Shown here piece by piece: positions 46,897 to 58,406 of a stretch of DNA of 64,000 nucleotides. The stretch is taken from assembly GCA_031310005.1 (NCBI GenBank), contig CM062379.1:7254001-7318000 (forward strand), in the 5' to 3' direction. Each line of letters starts with the position of its first letter. Positions within the stretch are counted from its first letter, which is position 1. The notes below the pieces were generated by a model. The model saw only the letters and a list, made by a program, of their open reading frames with translations. It was not told the origin of the DNA and made no database searches. Source of the stretch: Dactylellina haptotyla (lineage: Eukaryota > Ascomycota > Orbiliomycetes > Orbiliales > Orbiliaceae). The translations under genes and the position numbers were made by a program.

Positions 46897-47153
46897 AAAA
46901 AAGTTTATCTTGATTTGTATTAGAAGGAAAAGTTATGATCATAGAAGTAAAAATCCCGATCTTAGCGGGATGATCCAGATTCGAATTATTAAAACTCCAA
47001 AACGCTTCCCGAAATTTCAAAATATTAAGTACGAGAATGAAACCTTCGCAATTCCAACCAGGTACACTGGTTAACAAGACAACTCCTACTAAATCCAACA
47101 CATCTGCTGTTAGGCGGGCATTGTATCAAACACAATGCGTGCGCAAATCATAT

Positions 47154-48582
47154 TTAAACGGGAGAGCTGCCTCGGTTACTATCCGATGAAGAGTGGATGT
47201 GGATGTTGGCGCCGATTTTCTCCTTGTCCTCGGACTTCTCATCAGTCTTGCCATCGTGACTTGTGGAGTAAACGTCGGTAGTTGAGCCAATGAGAGACGG
47301 CGCGATCTTGATGATCAGGGCACGAATGGCGGGGACGCAAGAGCAAATAATGGCAATGTACATCTCAGCCATACCCCAGATTAGCCACTCGGACTGATCT
47401 GGTGGGAGCAGGCTTGGTGCAAGGATCTTGTGGAGAGAATAGAAGCGGAAGCCGGTTGCAATGCAGGCCAATGCGCCGATACCGAATGTAAGGGAGGCAA
47501 GGAGACGTTCGCGGCTACCCTGGGCGATCTTCCAAACCATAGGAAGTGGGATGAGCCAAATAAATACGTCGGTTACGATGTTGAGTGCGCCGGTAACATC
47601 CATAGATTTAAGCCACATGTCGGTCTTGCAGCTCGCGGTGAAATAATCGTATCCTATACATTCGAATTAGTACCCGGCCACCTAATAGATACCATGAGTA
47701 ATACTGCTATCGTGGATGCAACTTACCATCGAAAGAGAGAACTGGATTGCAACGGAATACCCATGTAAAGATCATAGTCAAGGAATTTCCCAAAGAAACG
47801 ACCCAGGTGACGCCAACAGCGACGCGAAGTGGCCACCATGGTGTCAAACCCCAGTAAAAGAGCAACAGCGACGTTTTAATGAGGAATACACCGAGGGGAT
47901 ATAAGACTTCAGTCGCCTTGCCGGAGTATGAATCATCAATATAGTCCTCCCAAGACCTATCCCAGTTTCCTTGGTAGTGAGTTGGACCGTTCAGCACTGG
48001 ATGAGTAGTGATTAGTTAATACTTCCGTATTATAATTCGGGGCCGACAGTGTGGATACTCACTTGTTGCGTTCATGGCGCCGTAGCCAAATGCGACAAGA
48101 GCAGCAAAGAGGAGAACATAATCGTGTCCACGGACGAAACCGTTGATTCTCACGCGAGAGTATAGTCTGAGTGCGAGAAAAGCGACCATCAAGACCGTAA
48201 ACATGACAAAAACTCCAATGAACTGGCTTGAGTTATTGGCCGGATGTCCAGCAGCTGGCATCACTTGGTTGACCATGTCAATCAAGTCTGAAAACGGAAT
48301 TCCGACATGATCTCCGAAGAAGTCAAAGAGAAACTGAGTGCGCTCTTCGGTGGTTCCAAGGTAAGCTGCAAGCTGAGGAGCAGCTAGCGACTTGTTTGTG
48401 ATCTCTGGTCGGTTAAGGAAATCCGCCATGCTGAGAGAGATGTCTAAGGCCTTCGTCTTTTTCCACTCTTCTCCCTGCGCCAGCCATGAGAATGCCTGGC
48501 AAACATTGTCCAGAAGACCGAAGACACTGGCGTCGACATTGGTGGCTTTGAGGATGGCTTCCTCAGTAGGAGTGAGCGACAT
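47154..48582 (-). CDS. PTH11-like rhodopsin-domain membrane protein
   Basis: Three minus-strand exons (48582-48063, 47996-47727, 47653-47154; introns 66 and 73 nt, the first with an AACTAAT branch) give 429 residues. After a soluble helical N-terminal part of about 115 residues there are about seven membrane spans. They carry the marks of the fungal rhodopsin domain: LRLYSRVRINGFVRGHDYVL after the first span, RCNPV with Cys-Lys-Thr-Asp in the outer loop, GALNIVTDVFIWLIPLPMVW, and WGMAEMYIAIICSCVPAIRA. The C-tail is polar and charged with His/Ser repeats (IHIHSSSDSN). Relatives include PTH11-type receptors and SAT4-like proteins; the ligand is unknown. The long soluble N-terminus without a CFEM cysteine pattern is unusual. 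Confidence 0.88.
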
Positions 48583-51500
48583 GGCTTTACGTAATATTAT
48601 TAGAGAACCAAAATGTTAAGAAAGATGAAGCCGTCAAGGGAGTGATTAACAAAGTGAAAAGAAAAACTGATGTCAAAGCTTGGTTGTCGTAAAGGAAGAA
48701 CCAAAGATGCACGAGACAGAACCTTTATACCATCGACACCTGCCGCGAAAGTTGTGAGAATGACAGAATCCACTTGAAAAGTGGGACCGATATCATCCTG
48801 GTTGATTGCCTCTTGATACATCTTATCGACGTTGATACGCCTTGACTATCGGGTCCAGCCTGTCAGCCCCTGCAGTCGTTTCAGCTTTTTGGGAATTTAT
48901 TTCTTAAGAAAATTCCAGTTTAACGGTGCGAAAATGTACGCTTACTGAATGTGGGAGTTAAGTTGAGATGTTGAAGCGGCTTAGATGGCGTTAGAGTTGG
49001 GATAGCTCGGGCAGAATATGCAAAGAAGCCGCCAAGAAGAGCTGCGAGAGGGGAGAACTTTAGAGGAAACCGCGCTATGGGTTGGGTTCTCACTACTTTG
49101 TCAAAAAAGGAAAGGATAAGTGGGGTTTCCCCACCTACAATCATGATTGCTACGTAGAGTTTCTGAACCGAAATTCATCATTGTCCCGCCTCCAACTATG
49201 TCCATCGGAGTTGAGGTGTGGTTCGAGGCCGTTGATATGAGAGAGCTGCATCCTGTCGCTCGCTAAACTTGCGCCTCACATCAAAGAAGTAGGTGTGTTG
49301 AGGATGCAATAAAATATTGAATTCTAACCGTGCACAGATATTTACAGTGCAGATATGTTTCATATACATTTTATATGTGTCGATGACTTCGGAATATTCT
49401 CTTGTTTGCCTTTGCAAGTTCTTACATTATTCTAAGGTTTTATGCTTCGCATGGTGGCTTCGTGCGTTTCAGAACTGGTGAATATCCTTCTGACAGACCG
49501 GTAGAGATGCCGAGCTGGAGAAGATTTGTAGATACAACCTTGCTGATGACTCTAATCAATATCAGAATTTCTGCATGCAATCGATTTCGGAGGTCGGTCA
49601 TCAGCAGGAATCTGGTCATTTAAAAGGACATTTGGACGCGGCAATCTGTTTGGCTGATCTCGATGTCAGAACCCCGCTCTTTTAGTGCGGTAAACTATGC
49701 GTATCTACTTTCTGCTGATTGAGTTTTTCTGAAATTTCTTATAGAGTATTTTCCGGTTCTGATCAAAATGATTTTAACTGAAGTCAAGTTATATTTTCTC
49801 TGTAAATTCTTGTGTACAGCACAATTCCTTAGTTTGAGATACCTTTCCCTAGACAAACTGGTCTTTGGCAATTCGATTTTAATTAATTCGCAAACCAACA
49901 CGGCGGCGCCCGCCGTCATGGTGTTTCGAAAGAGAGGTAAGTTTGGAAGGAGCGCTGGATGGGGATATGTCAAGCCCCGCTTGTTCTCAAAAGAAATGCC
50001 CAGAGAAAATTAAAGTTCATGAGATGCATGCTAATATTGATTTGCCCACCTGAATGCGACGGGCACACAGGAGCTGCAATGAAATGTCGTCCAGACTTAC
50101 CCAAAATGACAGTCAATCGGAGAACAAGAGGACAATGGCTGACAAGCCTCTGCCGGACCCGCCGTTGTCCTTTTGAGTGATGACGACCATGGCACCATGT
50201 TAACAGCGCTGGACAGCTGTCAGCACGTGAAGCAGCGCCGCCATTCCAGAGGTCTCGAGGAGGTCTCGAGTCGCGCATCGTGCAAGGGCCGCATGTGTTG
50301 GGATCATTCGCCAGCATTAGTGCGTCTCGAATTCTCCCAGAATAGGCAAATAGGCGGAGATTCGGTAACGATATTACTTGTTTTCTGCACTCAAGCTACC
50401 CGATTCGGGCTGGCTTGAAAGCTTATCTCGAGCCTTCCGTATCATAGCCATCCGATCTCAGGTCACGGCTGGTGAGGTAAATATACGCCAAGTCCCCCAC
50501 CACGTCCCGTCGCCTCCAAGTCCTGTAACTTTGTAATTTGTCAATGACCGCCCGCCGACTCCCAACCGACACAGCGAGAGTTGCTCTTGTCGACACCTTT
50601 CCGAACTCTCCACCCTTATACATGTCTTCATTATTATTCTCCACAGTTCTGCGATTCTGGTTTGCAGAATCGCTTCCAAACGCCCAATCGGAATAATCAA
50701 ATCCTGAGGAAAACACTCTGTTCAGACTGATCAACAAAAGCAGCAGCGGGAGGGACGTTAATCTCTGGTGATCAGCCGTTGGCTGGAACGGTTGAAAATT
50801 GCCCAAGATGTGGGGTTAAGGGTTGCATGCATCCGCCTCCACCGCATGTCGCGACTAGAGAAAAAAAAAGTGTTATTTTGAAAGAAGACAGTGTTTCTCT
50901 GTGTGTAAGATAGCAACAGAGAAGAAAACCGTTCTAACAGTATTTTATTCCTGGTGATCTTCACTTCTTTCTAAGGTACTTGTCGCAGTCGGGCTAGCTA
51001 CTAGCCTAGGTCAAAATGCGCCACCTACGAATTCAAACGCGATTAATGATAAATATTCCTGGAAATGCGCATGCATGTCCTTGACATCTGACGTGTGAAA
51101 AAGAAAGACCTATCAGTCAAAAGTGTGTTCGAAACACCAAGCTGCCGGTGGGGTCACAGTTGAGATACGATCTGCTTATCGAGGCCTTGGCGGACCCAAC
51201 CCGGCTATTTCGGACTTTGAAAAAATTTCGAGCTATGTACACTTGAATGTGAAATATCAATAACGTAAGACAATCCCTATGATGTGCTCCAAGAATCCTG
51301 CACAAACTCAAACCGTTTTTGGAGGAGTAAGTTTGCTAAGTGGAGATTTCGACTAAGTGGATATCTCTAAAATGTGTCTATTTTGATTATTCCAACAAGA
51401 ATCTTTGAGTTGCAGTTCTCACCCCTCAAATTGAGCCGTTCATTGACCGCCCGACTCCGCCCGAATCAAAGCTAGCAGTTTTGCCGTGGACGCCATATTA

Positions 51501-52131
51501 CTTTTTTTTGGGGGGGTCGGCTTTCAACCCCTCAAGTAATGTAACAGATGTTCAAGTTGACCCATTTTCCAGAATTGGTTTCGGTTACCCGATTACAGTT
51601 TACAATTCGAGATAGTAGATCTGCTGGATGTTTTCTGGATGTGCTGATTACATCGTGAGGTAGAATTATCGGCCATCTCGCTGTAGGTTGCTTCTAATAG
51701 GCTGGAATTGTTCCTGCCAGCTAGAACCCATCCTTGTAATTCGGCATCGGTGGCGCGTTTGAAACCCGATGTCGACCCCCTGTTGATGGCACCGATTCGG
51801 AAAGATGTGCGCAATAGCGGCCACCTCATTTGATCTTCGAAAAAACGTGCACTAAGGTGCTAAAGCGTCGCACTCAGGAATCGTCGCACTCGGAGAGGAG
51901 CGAATACTTGAGAATTACTTGATGATATGATATCAAAGGGTGAAACTCAATTCGAGGCACCGTTATTTCTGCTCGTATGTATATTGAACTCTATAGACGA
52001 ACTCGGCGCCTTCTGAGTCGCCCGTTCGCTTTTTAAGCTCCAACTTGCAGGAAACCAAAGAATAAAAGCTTTTCAAGAGGCTTTCTTAGAGGGGTTTTGA
52101 AGTAGCCCCTGCTAAATTCAATTCAGTTGTG
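48583..52131. other. gene-poor intergenic region
   Basis: I see no supported gene. The first ~300 bases are the promoter side of the PTH11-like gene. Open frames at 49,400-50,800 are short and unlinked. A T run followed by a G run lies at 51510-51524. The sequence looks like old, unselected DNA. Confidence 0.45.
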
Positions 52132-52218
52132 TGGGTCTATGCCGCAGTTGGCTGGCACTCTAACACTGTTAAATCGAAAATCACGACTCTAGCCCCAGGT
52201 CTGCGGGTTCGCGTTTAG
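52132..52218 (+). pseudogene. tRNA-Asn-like remnant
   Basis: The words CGCAGTTGGCTGGCAC (like an A box and D arm) and CACTGTTAAATCGAAAATC (like the tRNA-Asn GTT anticodon arm) occur in the right order. A poor B-box-like GGGTTCGCG follows about 35 bases later. The acceptor stem cannot be paired and spacing is wrong for a working tRNA. If real, it is a decayed copy. Confidence 0.25.
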
Positions 52219-52956
52219 GAATGGTTGTCATTTGATCATGAGAGACACTAAACCTTATGGATAGCACCAGGATGGCTCGATCTCGGTAGTAATATTCTAC
52301 GGAGCCGTTTTGGAAGGTCGGTCGAGGTCTCTAAGCCTACCAGAAACCAATCCCATGGCTACTACTCTCCCTAACTATAATTCCTAAGTTCGCCAGTGTC
52401 ACGGTTTAGATCTCACCGTTGACCTTCCGAAGATGGTATAGCTCAACGGAATCCCTACGGGCAACTCTGTTACGAACCTGGAATTGCATTGCAGTATGGA
52501 GACCATTCCGCATACTGGGCTCCCTGCAGGCCGGCGCAAGACAAGGTTTAGGGGATCCGAAGTCCGTATCATTTCATCTGGTCGGTCTTGCAACAAAATA
52601 AACGCAGCATCATCTTCTGTCTTGGCGTCTATTTGCTAAACAATATTGCACTTGTCATACGACGCACGGGTCACTCGTAGCGTTTCTCCTTCTCGTGGCT
52701 GCTGTCGCTGCCCCTTGCACTAACGATAGTCAGGTTACTAGTGTCAAGAATCTTGATTGATAACTCAAATTTGCCGTTTCCACATGAGTTGGGACTTCAG
52801 AATCCTTAGAGAACTGAAATCTATAAAAGACCCTCTCGCCTGCCCTCGAAAATGTTGTTCAGATCGACAGACGATCCCAGTCCAGCCTCAAGATCAGCAT
52901 CCTTTGCTATAGTTTCCCGTGGAACCTGGTAGCACACACCAATTTCAAGTGTCATA
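52219..52956. other. intergenic region upstream of the secreted protein
   Basis: No gene is supported. A TATA-like TATAAAAG lies at 52822-52829, about 130 bp before the ATG of the secreted protein, and is a reasonable core promoter for it. Confidence 0.45.
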
Positions 52957-54078
52957 ATGGTTTTCAATACCCTTTTTTCCGCAAGCAGCTTGCTTTTGCT
53001 TGCCGGCCACCTCATTCCTACTTTGGCAAATCCAGTCCCAGAGGGCGCTGCTGAAGAACTCTCTCGAAGGGCTCTCTACAACGGATATACGTCTCAAGCA
53101 CTCAAGGATCACTGGAACAAGGCCAGGAGTGCAGACGTATGGCATGATAATTTCGATAACTCAAAGAGAGATCTCGAATGGCATCCAGACCGTATCTGGA
53201 GCGCTGGTATGGGAAATCAGACGTACAATCATACCGCATACTGCAATACCAGTTATGCTAAGTACTCGTACGGTTTTTTGGTCAGAACTATCACCTACTA
53301 CCCTGAGACTGGTGGCCGCGAGCGCTCCTACTGGCGCAATGCGACCTGGTATACCAGCAGTATCCTCCCAAGCGGTGACCAGCAGTGCAACATGTTTGGC
53401 GCCCCCAAATATGCGCCTGGTACCCAGTGTGTCGACAAAATCTGGAACCCCACTGGCAAGACGTGGGTTGCCAGAAGCAGCTCCAACACCAATTCTTACT
53501 GGACCACCAACAATGCGACATATCATAATCACAAAGTCCGAACCATTTTTGACTGTCTGTTGAATAGAACAGCAGTTGAATACGGTGACAATGTCAGCGC
53601 ATTTGGTTTCAAGCCTGTCACATATACTTTAGATGACATGAAGTATTATCGATTTTATGACGACAATAATTTCGCTTGGTTCGTCGCCTGTCCCGACACC
53701 TGGCCTGGCGCATGGAAGCGTGATGTTTCGGAAGCTCCAAACAGACTCAAGAAGCGCGATTGCTGGGACTGTAAGGGCATCAATCCCGTGTGGGACTTCT
53801 TCCCACCGAGATACCGCAATCCGTTGGCAGATACCACGGATATCCACGACTATGCGGACAACATTCACTACCCACAGAACTTCAACGAGGCCACTAGGTT
53901 TGTTATCACATACTGGCCCAACCAATATAATGTCACTGTGGATGGTGCCACCTGTGTCCAAGCTGCCGTCAGCCGACCTGGTCTCCGCCACTGGACCATG
54001 AAGTTCTTCGATGACGCCCAGACAGGCTACGTTCAGGCGAAGGACGAATACGTTCCAACTCCTGCTGACTACAACTAA
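52957..54078 (+). CDS. secreted glycoprotein-like protein, unknown function
   Basis: This is a single exon of 373 residues. A signal peptide (about residues 1-25, ending LIPTLANPVPEG) is followed by a possible propeptide ending in the dibasic SRR. The mature part has at least eight N-glycosylation sequons, many Trp and Tyr, and several Cys, including CWDCKG after a KKR. Dibasic sites (SRR, SKR, WKR, LKKR) could be cut by Kex2. There is no transmembrane anchor or GPI-like tail. I recognise no family. It resembles the lineage-restricted secreted proteins of plant-associated ascomycetes only in composition, which is weak evidence for a role. The gene lies 1.2 kb from the GT2 gene, convergent with it. 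Confidence 0.82.
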   Translation: MVFNTLFSASSLLLLAGHLIPTLANPVPEGAAEELSRRALYNGYTSQALKDHWNKARSADVWHDNFDNSKRDLEWHPDRIWSAGMGNQTYNHTAYCNTSYAKYSYGFLVRTITYYPETGGRERSYWRNATWYTSSILPSGDQQCNMFGAPKYAPGTQCVDKIWNPTGKTWVARSSSNTNSYWTTNNATYHNHKVRTIFDCLLNRTAVEYGDNVSAFGFKPVTYTLDDMKYYRFYDDNNFAWFVACPDTWPGAWKRDVSEAPNRLKKRDCWDCKGINPVWDFFPPRYRNPLADTTDIHDYADNIHYPQNFNEATRFVITYWPNQYNVTVDGATCVQAAVSRPGLRHWTMKFFDDAQTGYVQAKDEYVPTPADYN

Positions 54079-55252
54079 GTCAATCTTCAAATATTTACGT
54101 CGCGGGACCAGGACGGCATCTGGTTTGCGAGACAACGTATCACCCTATAATTTATTTCTCTCTAAATATTCCTTTCTTCGGTCTGGAGACCATGCCTTTT
54201 AATTTCACATATTTTCAAGTTCTGGTTCCTGTTTCTTCATGCATGAACCCTGTCGTGCAAGCGGTTAGCGGCCGCGCTAATGAGCCCAGGTCACTGCTAT
54301 TATTCTATTGGCTTTTGTTTCGGATATCCGTCAAGTGGACTATCCTAATGGTTTGCTGGATATCAAACCTGCTAACTCCATTTCTCTTCAAATTCAAACC
54401 TGCCTTTTGTCCCTTTCCTTCTCATGTAATAAGGTGGAACCTTTTTGGTATATAATTGGAATTTCTTGTATCTATGAAATCAATATACCTCACAGCTTTA
54501 GATGATTGACTTAGATACGCTCCCGAGACCCATAATCCTTGCAGGTGCCGATTAAAACCAGCACTGATCTTCTACTGGTAGTTACCTAGGTAGCGGAAAT
54601 AGTAGCTAGGAGTACCCCTACGCGGTACTTGTGTCACCGGAACATAATTTCTTCATGTACCCCACACTTTCAGATACCGGGTACCTGATTCAATCCCTTT
54701 AGCTTTTTTGAGTAGAAGCAGGGTCTTACCCTGTTGAACTGTTTGTGTTCACCTTTTCACGGTTGGTTGCTTTATTTGGACTGTGTTGCATTTATTGTGT
54801 TGTGTCTACGAGGTTGTGTGGCTGCGGTCTCGCTGTGTGGCTGACTTTTCAGCCACTGCAGATTGCACTCAAAGTTGTGGCGGAAGTCAGCCACCTCCAG
54901 CCATCGGGACCAATGGTTCAAACCGGACCACGAACAAAAGGCCAAAGCTGGGGGATCAACTGTGAACTGTGTTGCGGTAGAGGTTGAAGTTCGAATTCAA
55001 GTTCAAAAAGTACTCTCATATATATGGGGAAGGGTAAATTAAAGGTATAAAGTACACTAGTCTTATAATTCGAATATTAAATGTACTTTTCATAAATTAA
55101 AATCAAAAGGCCAACCATTATATAATCTATTTCCCGTACTTCTACCCAGATACCTTGTATGCGATCTTGTAACCATGATGTATACCTAGCCCATAAAACA
55201 AACTGATAAAACTAAAGGCGCTTGAACGAAGAAAGCCGATAACGTATGAGTG
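54079..55252. other. 3' intergenic region between convergent genes
   Basis: This is the 3' flank of the secreted protein (+) and of the GT2 gene (-). It is T-rich near 54200-54480, then mixed. Frames at 54745-54987 show no domain. No gene is supported. Confidence 0.5.
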
Positions 55253-58200
55253 TTAAAGAAGATCGAATCCAAGGAAAATCTAAGATATTAAACCATCAGA
55301 ATTTGATCTATCGAACGAAGTTGCGGCTTGCTGAACTTACTGGCATTAGAGCATGGCAGCCGAGCTGAACCGCGAGGGGAACAACTGTCGTTGGCTGTGT
55401 TATCAACCACCCATAAGGCGCCCAAACACCAATATATATCATTCCCCCAACAAAAGGCAAGAGGAGGATATACATCCACTTAAACCCTTTTACGACGCGG
55501 TCAACACCAACATAGTACCCACCGGCGGCGACCTCCTCTATAGAGTATTGTTAGACTAATAATTGAAACCAAAGCTTCCAGAATGAAACTTACTTGCGGT
55601 GCTACCCCATTCCATGTTGATATTAAGAATGTGAGATAAAAGTGCAACGAACAGGTGCCAACTGATCCCACCAAAGAAAAGGATAAAGGTCGGACTCCAC
55701 CTGATACTTTCAAGCAGAGCTTTGTCGAATCGCTTGATCTTGAGACGATGTCTCATGATAGAGTAAGCGATAGGAGATATCAAATTGAAAATGACGACCA
55801 ATGGCAGAAACACTTTCCAAGACTCTTGGTAGAACTCGTCTAGCCAGGATGTACCATGGCACCATCCGTAAATGAAATAATTTATTATGGAAAGTGGTAG
55901 AGCGAAGCCAAGCGCGTAATCTAATGGTTCAGAGTGTTGTCAATACTTGTAGTATATAAAGGAGAAGTGAATACTTTACTCACAAGTTGAAATGTACGCA
56001 AGCATAGTAATTTTCGAGGTAATAATTATGTTGCTGAAAAGGAATTTCTTGAACAACGGTGTGAATATACCCTTAGTAGGCCATTGGTAAAGAGGGTAGA
56101 ACACCAGCTCGCTACAGCCGTACGCATATTTTTCCCAACGGGTGAGTTCATCGAAGACAGTCAAAGAAACGCCCTCCTTAAACTCTCCTTTATGGTATGT
56201 AGCCATACGGATAACGAAACCTTGCGTCTGAAGTCTAAGGGCCATATCAAAGTCCTCGGAAACTAGAATTTGATTGAGGGTTAGCCTTGGCACCAACCTA
56301 AAGAAGCTAGAAATAGAAATTATTACCATGACTTTCGGACCAAAACTTGGTTACACCATCCTCCTCAAATGCAACAGCTTGAACAGCTTTCCAACGCAAA
56401 AATGCGTTATGGCCAACAAACGGGGCATTGTCACCTTGGCCGACGCTGAAGACAATAGCATCGTAGACAAGGTTTGTAAAGTACGTAATCGCGTTTTCGA
56501 ATTTATTCCAAACAACCTGCATGACACCCGAAGCATGTTGGATAATTGCAACTTCAGGCGATTCTGCCATCTCCATAGCTGCCATGACCAAACAGTCGAG
56601 TGGGACCTTGGTGTCGCAATCGACGATAAGGATAATCTCGCCAATGCGAATGTTACCAGCCGCGATAGTTCTGCCTTCACTTTGCTTAACGATGATATCA
56701 AGAGCCTCAGCATACCATTCGTCTTCTTGCTCGAGAGTAATCTGGTCCTCGTCGGCTACACCGAGCTCCGCCATCCTAGCGGTTTTGATCTCGGAAAGCT
56801 TGTCCTCGACGAGAATGCTTGTATAGAGGCCGTAATTCATATTAGAAGCCTTCTTAAACTTGCCCTTTCGGATGAATCCATTTTTACCGTGACCTGGGCG
56901 AGCGCAGTATCCGATGCCATTTTCTACATAGAACTCCACGCGCTGCTCAGCGATATCCGGTGGAATGATCTGGAGGCCATCATCGTTAATGAATATTGAC
57001 GCTGTACCTCCTTCACGCTGATACTCTTTCACAGCAGCGAGCAAGGAGGTCACCGTGGGCTTTATGACACCTTTTAGACCTTCCTTATACACTGGCATTT
57101 GAATAGTAATATGTGGCAATTCTAAGTTGCGATGGCGAAACCGTTTGGGCTTGTGGCTGGAGAACTTCTTGGAATTCGATTTGACATCAGCTAGAGGGCC
57201 GAGGGACTGGCATAGGTTACCAACTGTAACCAAGAAGAAGAACTAAATTGAATTGAAAGAAAAGTAAATTAGCTTGGAGGTTCGAATCTTTAGGTGTGAA
57301 AAGGGGATTCTAGTATGCGTACGCTAGCGAGTGGGATACCCGGCAGTAAGGTAACAAGGAGAGCAAGACGTTTGAAATTTCGATCCCAGATTGACTCGTT
57401 GAGTAATTGGCCTATGGAGGCAAGGGTGATGATAATGACGGCCATCATTCCCATTGTTACTACAACTGAATGAGTAAGGATCGTGGGCCGCTTGGGTGGT
57501 CTCAAATTTTCCTCATCCATATCGATGTTTTTCTCTTCTATCTCGATATCCATTTTATTGACACCGCTATTGCTTTTAACCTCGTCGTCCCATATAGCGC
57601 TTTGGGTCTCATCAGGCGTTCGAGATCCTTGGGGTGAGTTGGCCGCACTATAACGATATGGAGTGATGCTGAAAAGCTAGATTACACGGTCGCGTGTTAG
57701 AATATTCGATGTCGTCTTTCGAGATTTTTTCAACCGACTGAAAAATTGAGTGCGGTACTTACCGAGCTGTAGACTTGATTTTCTATGGCCCTTCCTCGGG
57801 ATATTGTCGATTCTATACTCGTGTCATAGACAATCATTATTTGTAGGTCTTTAATAATGATACCGCCGCTTGTTCTTGAGCTAAGAGGTGCCCAAGACGC
57901 CTCACTGACACTGTTGAATACATTTATAGTTAATCGACCCACGGAGATTTCTTTATCGACAGTAGTAACAGAGTTGCTAAGCCCACGGAATAAGTCCGAT
58001 GTCATGCTGACTCCGCAAGTAATCCCAAGATTCAAAAAGAGCCCCAAGACGGCAGAGCTCATGTTATCCGGGAGGAATACTGGCGTTTCATCTTCAGATT
58101 TGACAAAGACACCGCAATTTGATGAGCTTAAAGATGGTCCTGCCAAAGGAGTGCTGGACCCAAACCAGTTCAGCGCCTCGCATCGTGCGTGGAAAAAGCG

Positions 58201-58406
58201 CAAATTCTATTCAGAGACCGACAATTAGTTGGAAGGAAAATTTGGAAAGAAACCCTAGCATATCTTACCGATTGACTCGAAGCACCAGAGTTGGTACCTT
58301 GACTACGGAGTGAGCCACCATTGGAATGCCCGACTGGACTCCGTGCTGCTGGTGGCGGTCGGGCAACAGAGCTTTTAGGCTCTTCCTCGACCGTCGGTTG
58401 CGACAT
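55253..58406 (-). CDS. membrane GT2 glycosyltransferase (polysaccharide synthase-like)
   Basis: Eight minus-strand exons in unbroken phase (58406-58269, 58206-57763, 57676-57323, 57242-56327, 56262-55984, 55920-55594, 55537-55341, 55279-55253) give 893 residues. A long soluble N-terminus precedes two membrane spans (about 262-325). The catalytic GT2 domain shows FINDDG (Asp-Asp at about 399-400), VDCDT (about 517-521), SEDFD (about 619-623) and ELTRWEKYAYG (Arg659-Trp660) at the place of the Q(Q/R)xRW motif. Four or more C-terminal spans follow. This matches the fungal type-2 glycosyltransferase family linked to surface polysaccharide and hyphal growth; the sugar is not predictable. The last intron (55340-55280) is the least certain; without it the protein ends 11 codons later at a TAG at 55308. 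Confidence 0.9.

Noticed and set aside
35671-48582. A peptide ligand (35.7-37.0 kb) and its receptor (PTH11-like, 47.2-48.6 kb) as one signalling pair
   Set aside because: The genes lie 10 kb apart in gene-poor DNA, known peptide-pheromone receptors are of the Ste2 type, and nothing in the sequence links the two.
56274-56999. 241-codon plus-strand frame inside the GT2 gene
   Set aside because: It is antisense to the catalytic exon, whose Asp motifs and phase-matched introns are clear.
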